The position numbers were made by a program, and so were the translations under genes. Shown here one piece after another: positions 5,859-13,561 of a stretch of DNA of 13,561 bases. A model generated the notes under the pieces. The model saw only the letters and a list, made by a program, of their open reading frames with translations. It did no database searches and was not told where the DNA came from. Each line of letters starts with the position of its first letter. Position 1 is the stretch's first letter. Origin of the DNA: an uncultured Collinsella sp. (GTDB taxonomy: Bacteria; Actinomycetota; Coriobacteriia; Coriobacteriales; Coriobacteriaceae); contig USJQ01000009.1 in assembly GCA_900554985.1 (NCBI GenBank), forward strand, positions 1-13,561, read 5' to 3'.

Positions 5859-7427
5859 ATGGACGATGCGAGCGAGCGCGCGATCGAAGAGGACATGCTC
5901 GATCAGTTCAATTACTTTGATGATGAGGACGAGGAGCTGATCGACCGTCGCGAGCCAGCGCCGCTTGATTCCTTTGATCTGGTCGATGAAGAGGCTGATG
6001 AGGTTGAGGATGAATCGACAGAGCCCCCACAGCCTACGCGCCTTGACTCGCTGCTTTCGACAGCCCCCACGCACCACGGTGTCCGTGCCGGCGCGCTCCA
6101 TATGAAAACTGACTGGCGCCAGATCGTGACCGCGGGCGATGAGCTTGCCGTTGATGCGCCACTTACCGACAAATCATCCATCATCTGCCGCACCGGTATG
6201 CTTATGCTCGCGAGCGGAACGGGTGCCTGGCGTGTACGCGATACCATGAATCGCGTCGCCGCCGTACTCGGTGTCACCATCCATGTTGACTTAAGTCTCC
6301 TGTCGTTTGAGTGCACCTGCATCGAAGGCGGCCACTGCTTTAACGAGGTTGTCAGCCTGCCCACAACGGGCGTCAATACCCATCGCATTTGGATGATGGA
6401 GAGCTTCCTAAAGGAAATCGAGACATATGGCCGCCATTTTACCGTGCATGAGTATCACGAGATGCTCAAGACCGTTGAGAGTTCAAAACCTGATTACACT
6501 CCCTGGCAACAGGGTCTTGCGGCGGCCTGCGCCTGTGGCGCATTTGTCTTTTTGCTCGGCGGCGGCCCCATTGAGATGGCCTGCGCGTTCGTGGGCGCGG
6601 GTGTCGGCAACTTTGCCCGCTCTCATATCCTCAAGCAGGGCTTGGGCCAGTTTAGCGCTTTGACGATTGGCGTCGCGCTGGCCTGCATCTCGTATTTGCT
6701 GGCGTTGCTCGGCCTTGGCCAGGTCATTCCGGGGGCAATGTCGCACCAAGAAGGTTATATCGGCGCCATGCTCTTTGTGATTCCCGGCTTTCCCCTCATT
6801 ACGGCAGGCCTCGACATCGCAAAGCTCGATATGCGAAGCGGCATCGAGCGTCTTTCGTATGCTGTGTCAATTATTGTGATGGCGACCCTCGTAGGCTGGA
6901 TGGTTGCCGAATGTGTGGGGCTGGCGCCGGATGACTTTGCCCCGCTCGGGCTCTCACCGTTGGCTCTTACACTCTTGCGTGTGGTGATGAGCTTTGTCGG
7001 AGTATTTGGCTTCTCGGTTATGTTCAACAGTCCGATAAAGATGGCCGCGGCGGCAGGGCTCATCGGCGCCGTGTCTAATACCTTGCGCCTTACGCTCGTC
7101 GATGCGCCGACGCTGCTTCCCTTCTTGGGCCTGAGTGCAGGCATGCCTCCCGAGGCGGCTGCGTTTACCGGCGCGCTGGTATCGGGGCTGCTCGCGAGCT
7201 TAGCCGAAATCAAGCTCACCTACCCACGCATCGCCCTCACGGTGCCGTCGATTGTCATTATGGTGCCGGGCTTGTATCTGTATCGCTCGATGTATTACAT
7301 GTGCACCTTCGACACGGTCAATATGCTCGGCTGGTTTGTGCGTGCAGTGCTCATCGTGGCGTTTCTGCCCGTTGGCCTGGGCGTGGCGCGTACACTCACC
7401 GACCCTCGCTGGCGCCACACCAGCTAA
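5859..7427 (+). CDS. thrE: Threonine/serine exporter, ThrE family (fused two-domain form)
   Basis: This 522-residue membrane protein exports threonine and serine by secondary transport. Residues 1 to about 75 are a strongly acidic, low-complexity cytosolic tail (many D/E, then Pro-rich). Residues about 105-200 carry the ThrE N-terminal motif: GMLMLASGTGAWRVRDTMNR, then a beta-rich stretch (VTIHVDLSLLSFECTCIEGG). From about residue 215 some ten hydrophobic segments follow, including the conserved FVIPGFPLITAGLDIAKLD. The second half corresponds to the DUF3815-type half, which in other bacteria is a separate gene. The start at 5859 follows AGGAAGGGA. The gene is flanked on both sides by copies of the same long palindrome and appears to be transcribed alone. 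The substrate range is assumed from the family. Confidence 0.85.
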   Translation: MDDASERAIEEDMLDQFNYFDDEDEELIDRREPAPLDSFDLVDEEADEVEDESTEPPQPTRLDSLLSTAPTHHGVRAGALHMKTDWRQIVTAGDELAVDAPLTDKSSIICRTGMLMLASGTGAWRVRDTMNRVAAVLGVTIHVDLSLLSFECTCIEGGHCFNEVVSLPTTGVNTHRIWMMESFLKEIETYGRHFTVHEYHEMLKTVESSKPDYTPWQQGLAAACACGAFVFLLGGGPIEMACAFVGAGVGNFARSHILKQGLGQFSALTIGVALACISYLLALLGLGQVIPGAMSHQEGYIGAMLFVIPGFPLITAGLDIAKLDMRSGIERLSYAVSIIVMATLVGWMVAECVGLAPDDFAPLGLSPLALTLLRVVMSFVGVFGFSVMFNSPIKMAAAAGLIGAVSNTLRLTLVDAPTLLPFLGLSAGMPPEAAAFTGALVSGLLASLAEIKLTYPRIALTVPSIVIMVPGLYLYRSMYYMCTFDTVNMLGWFVRAVLIVAFLPVGLGVARTLTDPRWRHTS

Positions 7428-7455
7428 TTGGCGCAAGTGAAACTGATCCGCATAA

Positions 7456-7525
7456 CATGAACGTGGATAATCTCCCGTTTTTGGCCTGTTTACGGGCTCA
7501 AAACGGGAGATTATCCACGTTCATG
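7456..7525. repeat. Long palindromic repeat, copy 2
   Basis: A 27-nt arm (7456-7482) pairs with 7499-7525 at 26 of 27 positions. The core is GTGGATAATCTCCCGTTTT, and the loop is 16 nt (7483-7498). It lies 28 nt after the ThrE stop, where it may terminate that transcript. Compared with copy 1 (5665-5732), three outer stem pairs have changed on both arms and still pair. Confidence 0.8.
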
Positions 7526-7638
7526 GAATGGGTGTCCGAAAATCCACGCTCGTTGGGCCGATGCAGACGCACCTGGCGATTCCTTTTTTGTAGACGTTGT
7601 CGCGCGGCTACGGGCAGGAAAGGTCCCAACGGTTAACA

Positions 7639-7644
7639 TATACT
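7639..7644 (+). promoter_or_regulatory. Candidate -10 element of the clpC promoter
   Basis: TATACT matches the -10 consensus at five of six positions and lies about 85 nt upstream of the clpC start, so transcription would begin near 7650. The -35 region at about 7616-7621 (AGGAAA) is poor, suggesting an activator or an alternative promoter type. I see no CIRCE, HAIR or CtsR heptad repeat here. Confidence 0.4.
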
Positions 7645-7662
7645 CCATATGGGTAAAGAGAC

Positions 7663-7690
7663 CAAAGCGCTGCCGCGGGGCGGCGCTTTG
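7663..7690 (+). promoter_or_regulatory. Hairpin in the clpC 5' leader
   Basis: CAAAGCGCTGCC (7663-7674) pairs with GGCGGCGCTTTG (7679-7690) over 12 bp with one wobble around GCGG. It sits between the candidate transcription start and the ribosome site AAGAGGA (7714-7720). Only a short GCGTTTG follows, so termination is doubtful; RNA stability or translational control are alternatives. Confidence 0.45.
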
Positions 7691-7726
7691 CGTTTGAAAA
7701 AACTAGCTCGTCTAAGAGGAACTAGC

Positions 7727-10369
7727 ATGTTAGACCGTTTTACCGATCGCGCGCGCAAGGTCATGTCCATGGCCAAGCAAGAGGCGCTCGATCTTCATTC
7801 AAATAAGGTGGGTACCGAGCACCTGCTGCTCGCGCTTGCCAAGGAGGACGAGGGCATTGCCGCCGAGGCACTGCGTTCGCTCGACATCTCCTACGATGAC
7901 ATCATGGATACTCTCAAAGAGGTCCAGACCACGGTTCCCGAGCCCAGTGAGGAGACCGAGGCGGCCAAGCTCGCCTTTACGCCGCTCGTCATTAGCGTGA
8001 TGGAGCGTTCGTTCCGCGTGGCGCGTGAGAACAACCAGACCTACGTGTCGACCGAGCACTTGCTGATCGGCATCGTCGAAGAGGGCAACGGCATGGCCAT
8101 GGACATCCTCATGCGCTTGGGTGTGTCGTCCGCCTCCATCAAAAAGGCTATCGAGAAACTCACCGCCAAGGACCAGGACAAGAAGCGTCCGCTCGCCGGC
8201 GCCGGTGCTGGTCGTCCCGGTGCGGGCCTGCCGTTCTTTAGCGGCTCGGATGCCTCTCAGCAAAAGGGGGGTGGCACCGATACGCTTAAGCAGTTCGCGA
8301 CCAACCTCACGCAGAAGGCGCGCGACGGCGAGCTCGACCCTGTAATTGGTCGCGAAAAGGAAGTCCAGCGTATGATGGAAATTCTTTCGCGCCGCACCAA
8401 GAACAACCCGCTTATCCTGGGCGACCCCGGCGTGGGCAAGACGGCCATCGTCGAGGGCCTGGCACAGCAGATCGCTGCCGGCAATGTGCCCGAGAACCTT
8501 ATGAACCAGAACATCTGGACGCTTGACCTGCCGGGTCTTGTCGCGGGCGCCAAGTATCGCGGTGAGTTTGAGGAGCGCCTCAAGAACGTGATCCAGGAGG
8601 CGACCGAGGCCGACGACGTCATTCTGTTTATCGACGAGATGCACACCATCATCGGTGCCGGTTCTGCCGAGGGATCCATCGATGCAAGCTCCATGCTCAA
8701 GCCCGTGCTCGCGCGTGGTGCCTTCCAGATTATCGGCGCCACCACGGCCGAGGAATTCCGCAAGTACCTCACCAAGGACCCAGCCTTCGAGCGTCGCTTC
8801 CAGACCATCGATGTCGAGGAGCCGAGCGTCGAGGACACGGTCAAGATCCTGACTGCGCTCAAGCCGCGCTACGAGGAGCACCACCACGTGCGTTACACGC
8901 AGGGTGCCATCGAGGCCGCTGCGAACCTCTCCAACCGCTACATTCAGGATCGCTTCCTGCCCGATAAGGCCATCGACCTCATTGACGAGGCCGGTGCCCG
9001 TGCTCGCATCGCCGCGAATCGCGCACCCGAGCCGGTGCGCGAGGCCGAGCATCGCATCGAGGAACTCAAGGCTGCCGCACAGGAGGCTACCGAGAGCGAC
9101 GACATGAACAAGGCCGCCGAGATCACCGAGCAGCAGAAGGCCGCCGAGATTGAACTCGCCGAAGCCAAGGCCGCCTGGACCGCCGAGCTCGACGCCAGCC
9201 CGCTCACCATCGACGTGAGTCAGATTGCCGACATCGTGTCCGTGACCTCTGGCGTGCCGGTTTCCTCGCTCACCGAGAGCGAGAGCCGTCGCCTGCTGCA
9301 GACCGAAAGCGTGCTCAAGACCCGCATTATCGGCCAGGACGAGGCCGTCGAGGCCGTCGCCAAGGCCGTGCGCCGCAGCCGTTCGCCGCTCAAGGACCCG
9401 CGTCGCCCCGGCGGCAGCTTTATCTTCCTGGGTCCCACCGGCACAGGCAAGACCGAGCTCGCCAAGACGCTCGCCGAGTACCTCTTTGGCAGCAAGGATG
9501 CGCTCATCAGCTTCGACATGTCCGAGTTCGGTAGCGAGTTCGAGGTATCCAAGCTCATCGGTAGCCCTCCGGGTTACGTTGGTCACGACGAGGGCGGCCA
9601 GCTCACTAAGGCCGTTCGTCGCCACCCGTACTCGGTCGTGCTGTTCGACGAGATCGAGAAGGCGCACCCCGATATCTTCAACATCCTGCTGCAGGTGCTG
9701 GAGGAGGGTCGTCTGACCGATAGCCAGGGCAAGACGGTCGACTTCCGCAACACCGTGATCATCATGACGTCCAACGTGGGCGCCCGCGAGATCGCGCAGG
9801 ATGCGAGCGTTGGCTTTGGCACCACCGGCGAGCAGGGCCTCACCTCGAGTGAGATCAAGGGCCGTGCGATGGGCGAGCTCAAGCGCCTGTTCCGCCCCGA
9901 GCTGCTCAACCGTATCGACGACATTGTGGTGTTCCAGAAGCTCTCGGGCGAGAACCTGACCAAGATCGCGCACCTGCTGGTGGACGACCTGCGTCAGCGC
10001 CTGATTGCCAACGGCATGAACATCAAGCTCACCGATGCGGCCTATGACAAGATCGTGGCCGAGGGCACCGACCTCACCAACGGCGCGCGTCCGCTGCGCC
10101 GTGCTATCCAAAAGCTCATCGAGGATCCGCTGTCCGAGGAACTGCTGGCTGGCGAGTGGGGCGAGGGCGATACCGTCCTGTGCGACGTGGCCGATGGCAA
10201 GTTTGTCTTTAGCCACGGCACGGGCGAGATCCCGGCACCGCGTCCGGTGGGCACGCTCGGTGGCGATACCGCCCCGGCGGCACCGCACACCGGCAACGCC
10301 GCGCCCGTGAGCGGCGGCGTGACCTCGGGCCCCGGCGGCATGATGCAAGCCGGTTCCGGCGCGCTGTAG
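7727..10369 (+). CDS. clpC: ClpC-type AAA+ unfoldase, ATPase subunit of ClpCP protease
   Basis: This 880-residue class I Hsp100 unfolds substrates and threads them into ClpP. The N-terminal double Clp repeat spans about residues 1-150 ([30 protein letters not shown], then a second copy with [16 protein letters not shown]). AAA+ domain 1 has Walker A GDPGVGKT (232-239) and Walker B VILFIDE (298-304). A short M-domain-like coiled coil lies at about 436-485, as in ClpC rather than the longer ClpB. Domain 2 has Walker A GPTGTGKT (569-576), Walker B LFDE (D641, E642) and the ClpP-docking loop VGF (695-697). The C-terminus is a Gly/Pro-rich tail. The start at 7727 is chosen for AAGAGGA and the family N-terminus; an in-frame ATG at 7649 would add 26 unrelated residues through the leader hairpin. 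No ctsR, mcsA or mcsB genes adjoin it. Confidence 0.95.
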   Translation: MLDRFTDRARKVMSMAKQEALDLHSNKVGTEHLLLALAKEDEGIAAEALRSLDISYDDIMDTLKEVQTTVPEPSEETEAAKLAFTPLVISVMERSFRVARENNQTYVSTEHLLIGIVEEGNGMAMDILMRLGVSSASIKKAIEKLTAKDQDKKRPLAGAGAGRPGAGLPFFSGSDASQQKGGGTDTLKQFATNLTQKARDGELDPVIGREKEVQRMMEILSRRTKNNPLILGDPGVGKTAIVEGLAQQIAAGNVPENLMNQNIWTLDLPGLVAGAKYRGEFEERLKNVIQEATEADDVILFIDEMHTIIGAGSAEGSIDASSMLKPVLARGAFQIIGATTAEEFRKYLTKDPAFERRFQTIDVEEPSVEDTVKILTALKPRYEEHHHVRYTQGAIEAAANLSNRYIQDRFLPDKAIDLIDEAGARARIAANRAPEPVREAEHRIEELKAAAQEATESDDMNKAAEITEQQKAAEIELAEAKAAWTAELDASPLTIDVSQIADIVSVTSGVPVSSLTESESRRLLQTESVLKTRIIGQDEAVEAVAKAVRRSRSPLKDPRRPGGSFIFLGPTGTGKTELAKTLAEYLFGSKDALISFDMSEFGSEFEVSKLIGSPPGYVGHDEGGQLTKAVRRHPYSVVLFDEIEKAHPDIFNILLQVLEEGRLTDSQGKTVDFRNTVIIMTSNVGAREIAQDASVGFGTTGEQGLTSSEIKGRAMGELKRLFRPELLNRIDDIVVFQKLSGENLTKIAHLLVDDLRQRLIANGMNIKLTDAAYDKIVAEGTDLTNGARPLRRAIQKLIEDPLSEELLAGEWGEGDTVLCDVADGKFVFSHGTGEIPAPRPVGTLGGDTAPAAPHTGNAAPVSGGVTSGPGGMMQAGSGAL

Positions 10370-10394
10370 GGCGTGGCGACAATTTGATACGCGC

Positions 10395-10429
10395 AATCGA
10401 GGCGCTCCGGAAAGGGCGCCTCGATTTGT
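10395..10429 (+). terminator. Intrinsic terminator after clpC
   Basis: AATCGAGGCGC (10395-10405) pairs perfectly with GCGCCTCGATT (10416-10426) around a 10-nt loop. Only a short T stretch follows, so it is a moderate terminator. It lies 26 nt after the clpC stop. Confidence 0.7.
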
Positions 10430-10446
10430 AGAGCTGCGGAAGTTGT

Positions 10447-10466
10447 GACCGTTACGCTATACGGTC
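10447..10466. promoter_or_regulatory. Inverted repeat GACCGT/ACGGTC upstream of pepD
   Basis: Two 6-nt arms are separated by TACGCTAT, so the whole could be an operator or part of a promoter about 120 nt before pepD. A second ACCGT follows at 10468. Closer to the gene, TATACA (10534-10539) is a possible -10 with a weak TTTATG -35 at 10511. None of these is strong evidence. Confidence 0.3.
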
Positions 10467-10583
10467 CACCGTTAGCCGATGATGCAAGGGCGCTCGGCGT
10501 TTTCGACTGGTTTATGCACGCAAAGTCTGGGAATATACAAGTCGCATATCTTACTGTCTAACCAGTTGCGCCAAGGAGGCACC

Positions 10584-12041
10584 ATGGACTACAAGATTAC
10601 CGGCTACGAGCCCGCTCAGCTGTTCCATTTCTTTGAGGAGGTCAGCGCGATCCCCCGTGGGTCTGGCAACGAGAAGGGCATCAGCGATTTCCTGGTTGCG
10701 TTTGCCAAGGAGCGCGGCCTCGACGTGTATCAGGACGAGGTCTACAACGTCATCATTCGCAAGCCCGCATCTGCCGGTGCCGAGAATGCCCCGACCGTGA
10801 TGCTGCAGGGCCACATCGATATGGTGTGCGACAAGTTGGGCTCCGTTGAGCACGACTTTACGACCGACGGTATCGACCTGGTCGTCAAGGACGGCGTCCT
10901 CACCGCTAACGGCACCACCCTGGGCGCCGACAACGGTATCGCCGTCGCGCTTATGCTTACCGTGCTCGACGATGATTCGATTGTCCATCCGGCCCTCGAG
11001 TGCGTATTCACCACCGACGAGGAGACTGGCCTGGTCGGCGCCGAGACACTCGACAAGTCCCAGATTAGCGCCCGCACCATGATTAACCTTGACTCCGAGG
11101 AAGAGGGCGTTGCCACCGTCAGCTGCGCCGGCGGCGTCGTCGTTACCTACACCTGCCCGATCGCGCGCGAGCACAAGACCGGTAGCGCCCTCACGCTCGA
11201 CATCTCCGGCCTGCTGGGCGGTCACTCCGGCAGCGATATCAACCTGGAGCGCGGCAACGGCAACCTTATCATGGCCCGCATCATCGACCGCCTGATGGTT
11301 GCCGGTGAGCCCGCCATCGTCAGCTTCAACGGCGGCACCAAGGACAACGCCATCAATCGTGAGTGCAAGGCTGTTCTGGTCTACGCCGACCACGCTGCCG
11401 CCGAGGCCGCGGCCGAGATCGCCCGTGGCATCATCGCCGACGTTACCGCCGAGCTCGAGGTCTTCGACCCCGGCTTTACCTGCACTGTCGAGATCGCCGA
11501 CAACGCCGAGGTCGAGGCCATGGACGAGAAGTCCGCGCTTGCCCTCATCCGCGCTCTGCGTCTTGCCCCCAATGGTGTGATTCGCCGCAACGTCGCCACC
11601 GACGGCTCAGTTGAGGTTTCCTCCAACATCGGCGTGGTCGCCACTTCCGATGATCAGGTCAAGATTATGCTGTCCCCGCGCTCCTCGATCACCTCGCTGC
11701 AGAACGAGTTCAAGGACCGCCTGCAGACGCTTGCCGATGTCCTGGGCTTCGACGCCAAGTTTGAGTTCGAGTATCCCGGCTGGAGCTATGCCGAGCATTC
11801 GCCGGTCCGCGACGTCTTTGTCGAGAGCTATCGCGAGCTATTTGGCTCCGAGCTGCGCATCGAGTCCATTCACGCCGGCCTTGAGTGCGGCCTGTTTGCC
11901 GAGGCCCTGCACGGCCTGGACGCCATCGCCGTGGGCCCGACGCTCTCCGATGTCCACACCCCGGACGAGAGCATGGAGCTCGCTTCTGCCGAGCGCTTCT
12001 ACGAGCTGCTCATCGACGTCCTCAAGCGCCTCGCTGCGTAA
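10584..12041 (+). CDS. pepD: Cytosolic non-specific dipeptidase PepD (M20 family, Xaa-His dipeptidase)
   Basis: This 485-residue di-zinc aminoacyl dipeptidase cleaves a broad range of dipeptides, including Xaa-His such as carnosine, in the cytosol. All metal and catalytic residues of the family are visible: H77 and D79 in LQGHIDMV, D116 in TTLGADNGIA, the catalytic base pair E146-E147 in TTDEETGLVG, D170 in INLDSEEEG, and H458 in LSDVHTPDE. These are each three positions lower than the numbering I recall for Vibrio and E. coli PepD (80, 82, 119, 149/150, 173, 461), so there are no gross insertions between them. The dimerisation/lid domain spans roughly 190-380 (LLGGHSGSDINLERGNGN marks its start). 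The start at 10584 has an ideal AAGGAGG (10573-10579); an upstream in-frame start at 10479 adds residues unrelated to the family. A terminator follows. Confidence 0.95.
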   Translation: MDYKITGYEPAQLFHFFEEVSAIPRGSGNEKGISDFLVAFAKERGLDVYQDEVYNVIIRKPASAGAENAPTVMLQGHIDMVCDKLGSVEHDFTTDGIDLVVKDGVLTANGTTLGADNGIAVALMLTVLDDDSIVHPALECVFTTDEETGLVGAETLDKSQISARTMINLDSEEEGVATVSCAGGVVVTYTCPIAREHKTGSALTLDISGLLGGHSGSDINLERGNGNLIMARIIDRLMVAGEPAIVSFNGGTKDNAINRECKAVLVYADHAAAEAAAEIARGIIADVTAELEVFDPGFTCTVEIADNAEVEAMDEKSALALIRALRLAPNGVIRRNVATDGSVEVSSNIGVVATSDDQVKIMLSPRSSITSLQNEFKDRLQTLADVLGFDAKFEFEYPGWSYAEHSPVRDVFVESYRELFGSELRIESIHAGLECGLFAEALHGLDAIAVGPTLSDVHTPDESMELASAERFYELLIDVLKRLAA

Positions 12042-12096
12042 AGGTTGCGCTGGCAGCAGTCCGAGCCATGTGCTGACGGATTGCAAATGACATTAC

Positions 12097-12146
12097 GAGA
12101 GGGGGCATTCGAGCGTTTGCGACGGGTGCCCCCCCTCTTTTGTTTG
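12097..12146 (+). terminator. Intrinsic terminator after pepD
   Basis: GAGAGGGGGCA (12097-12107) pairs with TGCCCCCCCTCT (12127-12138), leaving two extra C bases, and is followed by TTTTGTTTG. It lies between the convergent pepD and hipA genes. The minus-strand direction lacks a T-run, so it mainly ends the pepD transcript. Confidence 0.75.
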
Positions 12147-12169
12147 AAAAATGGGAAATCGCCTGGCGC

Positions 12170-13474
12170 CTAGTCCATTTCTGCCCTGATGAGGTCGAGG
12201 GTGCGCTGGCAGTTTTCGCGGACGGGGCCGAGCATGTGCTCGCGCAGGTCCGCCATGCCGGGCAGGTCGGCGTATTCGTCCATGACCTCTTCCATGCAAA
12301 TGGGCACCTCGTAGGCGAGGTCCATCATGGTTGCAAAGCAAAACTTTTCGGTCAGCCCGGCATCGGTGAGCGCCGCTTCCAGTGCGGGGTCGCCCATGCC
12401 GTGATAGCGGCGGATAGCATTGGGCCCGATGCGCCCCACGCGATTCTCGCCACCGATGCCCATGGCAAGGCGCGCTTTCCGCCGCATGCGTTCGTATGCC
12501 AAACCTGACGCGACATCGTACATTCGAGCCATCATGGCTGCACCGTCGTTTCCAAGGAGCAGGGAATAGTTTTTCGCATGCGCATCCGGTGCGCCGATAA
12601 TGGCGTTGAAGAACAGTATCTGCGTAAACAGATACAGGTTAAGTTGATGGTGGCTCGTATTTACGAGGAGCTCTTGAATGTCGCGGGTGGTCGGGCCGCC
12701 GTCTGCCGTGTACTTTTGGGCGGGCATCACCCCAAGTGCCTGACAGAGGTCTTCTTGATGTAGGCGCCTGATCGTTCCGTCTTCGACTTTCACGCGGTCA
12801 TAGCGCTCAACAATGAGGGCAGGTTCGTCCTCAAACATACGATATTCGACGTTTGCCGTTGCGATACCGGCGCGCTGGGCGCTTTTCATGCAGACAAACT
12901 CATTGAGGGCCTCGAGTTTAAATCCGATAACGCCATTTTTGAAAATATGCGTCGTGGGCGAGGAACCCATGCATTCGCACCAGCGGCCGTTTATGAACGC
13001 GAGCGCGAACTTGCCCTGGTTGCCTCCAAGTGACCAACTTTCATCTAGACCCATCCACGATGCATCGCGGTCATCTCTGATCGACTTGAGACGGAGAGCA
13101 ATTTCGTGGTCGTCTATAGGGCGGTATTTGCCGGAGCGATGTAGGACGGCGTCGATATCTTCTTCGGCACAAAATTGCACGCCGCCCGGACAGTCGAGTC
13201 CGATACGGCTGAGCAACGCAACGGGATTGTTGGACCTAACGTCGAATTCGGCGGCAATCGCTTTTCGTTGGTCCTCGCTGTCGGGTAGAAGGCCAAACAG
13301 GTACGGATTCATGACCTGTTGTCCGTATGTGCGATTCGATACGGGTATGTTGGTCGATAGGGCTGGCCCGTCATAGTCATGATCGTAGGTAAAGCTGATA
13401 AGACCGTTCTCATCTTGCGCGAGCGTTCCAGCAGGCACGCCGCAAATAATGGTCCGAAGTGATGTTCTGGCCAT
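12170..13474 (-). CDS. hipA: HipA-like serine/threonine kinase toxin
   Basis: This 434-residue protein is close to E. coli HipA (440), a kinase that phosphorylates glutamyl-tRNA synthetase and induces dormancy. The N-terminal HipA domain (1 to about 110) includes YLFGLLPDSEDQR. The kinase core has SLGGNQGKFAL with S148, the likely autophosphorylated serine (S150 in E. coli). It also has PTTHIFK with ATP-binding K179, HQEDLCQALG (about 239-248), the catalytic loop DAHAKN (D297, N302) and metal-binding D320 in MYDVASGL. Spacings D297-N302-D320 equal those I recall for E. coli D309-N314-D332. The residues before the catalytic Asp are GAP rather than the usual GNT. The start at 13474 has GAAGGGA 8 nt upstream. 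It begins 3 nt after the stop of the upstream partial gene, as in a hipBA operon. Its real target is unknown. Confidence 0.9.
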   Translation of the reverse strand: MARTSLRTIICGVPAGTLAQDENGLISFTYDHDYDGPALSTNIPVSNRTYGQQVMNPYLFGLLPDSEDQRKAIAAEFDVRSNNPVALLSRIGLDCPGGVQFCAEEDIDAVLHRSGKYRPIDDHEIALRLKSIRDDRDASWMGLDESWSLGGNQGKFALAFINGRWCECMGSSPTTHIFKNGVIGFKLEALNEFVCMKSAQRAGIATANVEYRMFEDEPALIVERYDRVKVEDGTIRRLHQEDLCQALGVMPAQKYTADGGPTTRDIQELLVNTSHHQLNLYLFTQILFFNAIIGAPDAHAKNYSLLLGNDGAAMMARMYDVASGLAYERMRRKARLAMGIGGENRVGRIGPNAIRRYHGMGDPALEAALTDAGLTEKFCFATMMDLAYEVPICMEEVMDEYADLPGMADLREHMLGPVRENCQRTLDLIRAEMD

Positions 13475-13477
13475 TGG

Positions 13478-13561
13478 CTATTTCCCTTCGGGCATGGTTT
13501 GGCTAGATGCGTTTGCGGCAATCGAGACTCCGAGATTGGACATGGCGAAATCGGCGAAGAC
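13478..13561 (-). CDS. hipB: Probable HipB-type antitoxin, C-terminal end (cut by the window edge)
   Basis: The last 27 codons of a minus-strand gene are visible, reading VFADFAMSNLGVSIAANASS and then QTMPEGK before a TAG. The stop lies 3 nt before the hipA start, and the hipA ribosome site lies inside this gene's 3' end, which implies translational coupling. The sequence fits the tail following an XRE helix-turn-helix domain of antitoxins in such operons, but the DNA-binding part lies outside the window. The identity is therefore mostly from position. Confidence 0.6.
   Translation of the reverse strand, partial: VFADFAMSNLGVSIAANASSQTMPEGK

Noticed and set aside
1713..7427. Threonine catabolism/export operon (aldolase plus ThrE)
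   Set aside because: The two genes are over 3 kb apart with several terminators and a minus-strand gene between them, so any link is only thematic.
5665..7525. Composite transposon with the two palindromes as terminal repeats around thrE
   Set aside because: Each copy is itself a complete palindrome, there is no transposase between them and no target duplication was recognised. Two members of a dispersed family is simpler.
7649..7726. Upstream ATG start for clpC adding 26 residues
   Set aside because: It would be translated almost at the predicted transcription start and through the leader hairpin. The ClpC family N-terminus and the AAGAGGA site support 7727.
7799..10396. Long open frame antisense to clpC (865 codons)
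   Set aside because: It is the mirror of a GC-rich gene with strong third-position bias. The predicted protein is low-complexity and lacks any family motif, while the plus strand is unmistakably ClpC.
10551..11393. Minus-strand open frame across pepD
   Set aside because: It is a shadow of the dipeptidase gene, with no ribosome site and no motif.

Overview
The window is GC-rich coding DNA with short Shine-Dalgarno-led genes. Its ClpC, its fused ThrE-type exporter and its gut-type metabolic genes suggest a Coriobacteriia member, most likely Collinsella or a close relative. That assignment rests on protein flavour and remembered repeat motifs, not on a search. Nearly every gene appears to be its own transcription unit: most gaps hold hairpins that look like intrinsic terminators or dispersed palindromic repeats. 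No prophage, CRISPR array, tRNA or rRNA was seen.

Layout. Positions 1 to about 78 are AT-rich (about 35% GC by hand count) and unlike the rest. On the minus strand they read as an internal piece of an apparent IS110-family transposase. They join abruptly to the C-terminal fifth of the transcription-repair coupling factor Mfd (to 747), so neither gene is whole here. Then on the plus strand come a membrane PAP2-type phosphatase (804-1667), a PLP-dependent threonine aldolase-like enzyme (1713-2738) with a strong terminator, and a GNAT acetyltransferase (2815-3396). The acetyltransferase converges on a GntR/UTRA regulator (3444-4166, minus), with a shared 16-bp perfect hairpin between them. The regulator is divergent from a SIS-domain sugar isomerase/deglycase of the FrlB/FraB type (4372-5364). 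The AT-rich gap between the two carries paired direct repeats spaced one helical turn apart at both ends, a good candidate operator arrangement.

Positions 5365-5858 hold no gene but are dense in structure: a perfect hairpin starting in the stop codon, a second copy of a 40-nt post-gene repeat also found after mfd, a strong terminator, a cluster of four GGGGAC repeat units, and a long palindrome. A ThrE-type threonine/serine exporter follows (5859-7427), then a second copy of the long palindrome. Between the two palindrome copies three stem base pairs differ on both arms and still pair. Next are the AAA+ unfoldase ClpC (7727-10369) with a structured leader, the M20 dipeptidase PepD (10584-12041), and on the minus strand a HipA-like kinase toxin (12170-13474) preceded by the C-terminal end of its probable HipB antitoxin, cut by the window edge.

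How the genes fit together. Several products act in protein and amino-acid turnover: ClpC feeds a ClpP protease, PepD hydrolyses dipeptides, the aldolase cleaves beta-hydroxy amino acids, and ThrE exports threonine/serine. They are separately transcribed, so this is a shared theme and not an operon. The GntR-SIS pair looks like a small self-contained regulon for a phosphorylated amino sugar or Amadori-type compound. I found no convincing wholly new multi-gene system. The most unusual content is the repeat and hairpin families between genes and the broken mfd/IS110 junction.
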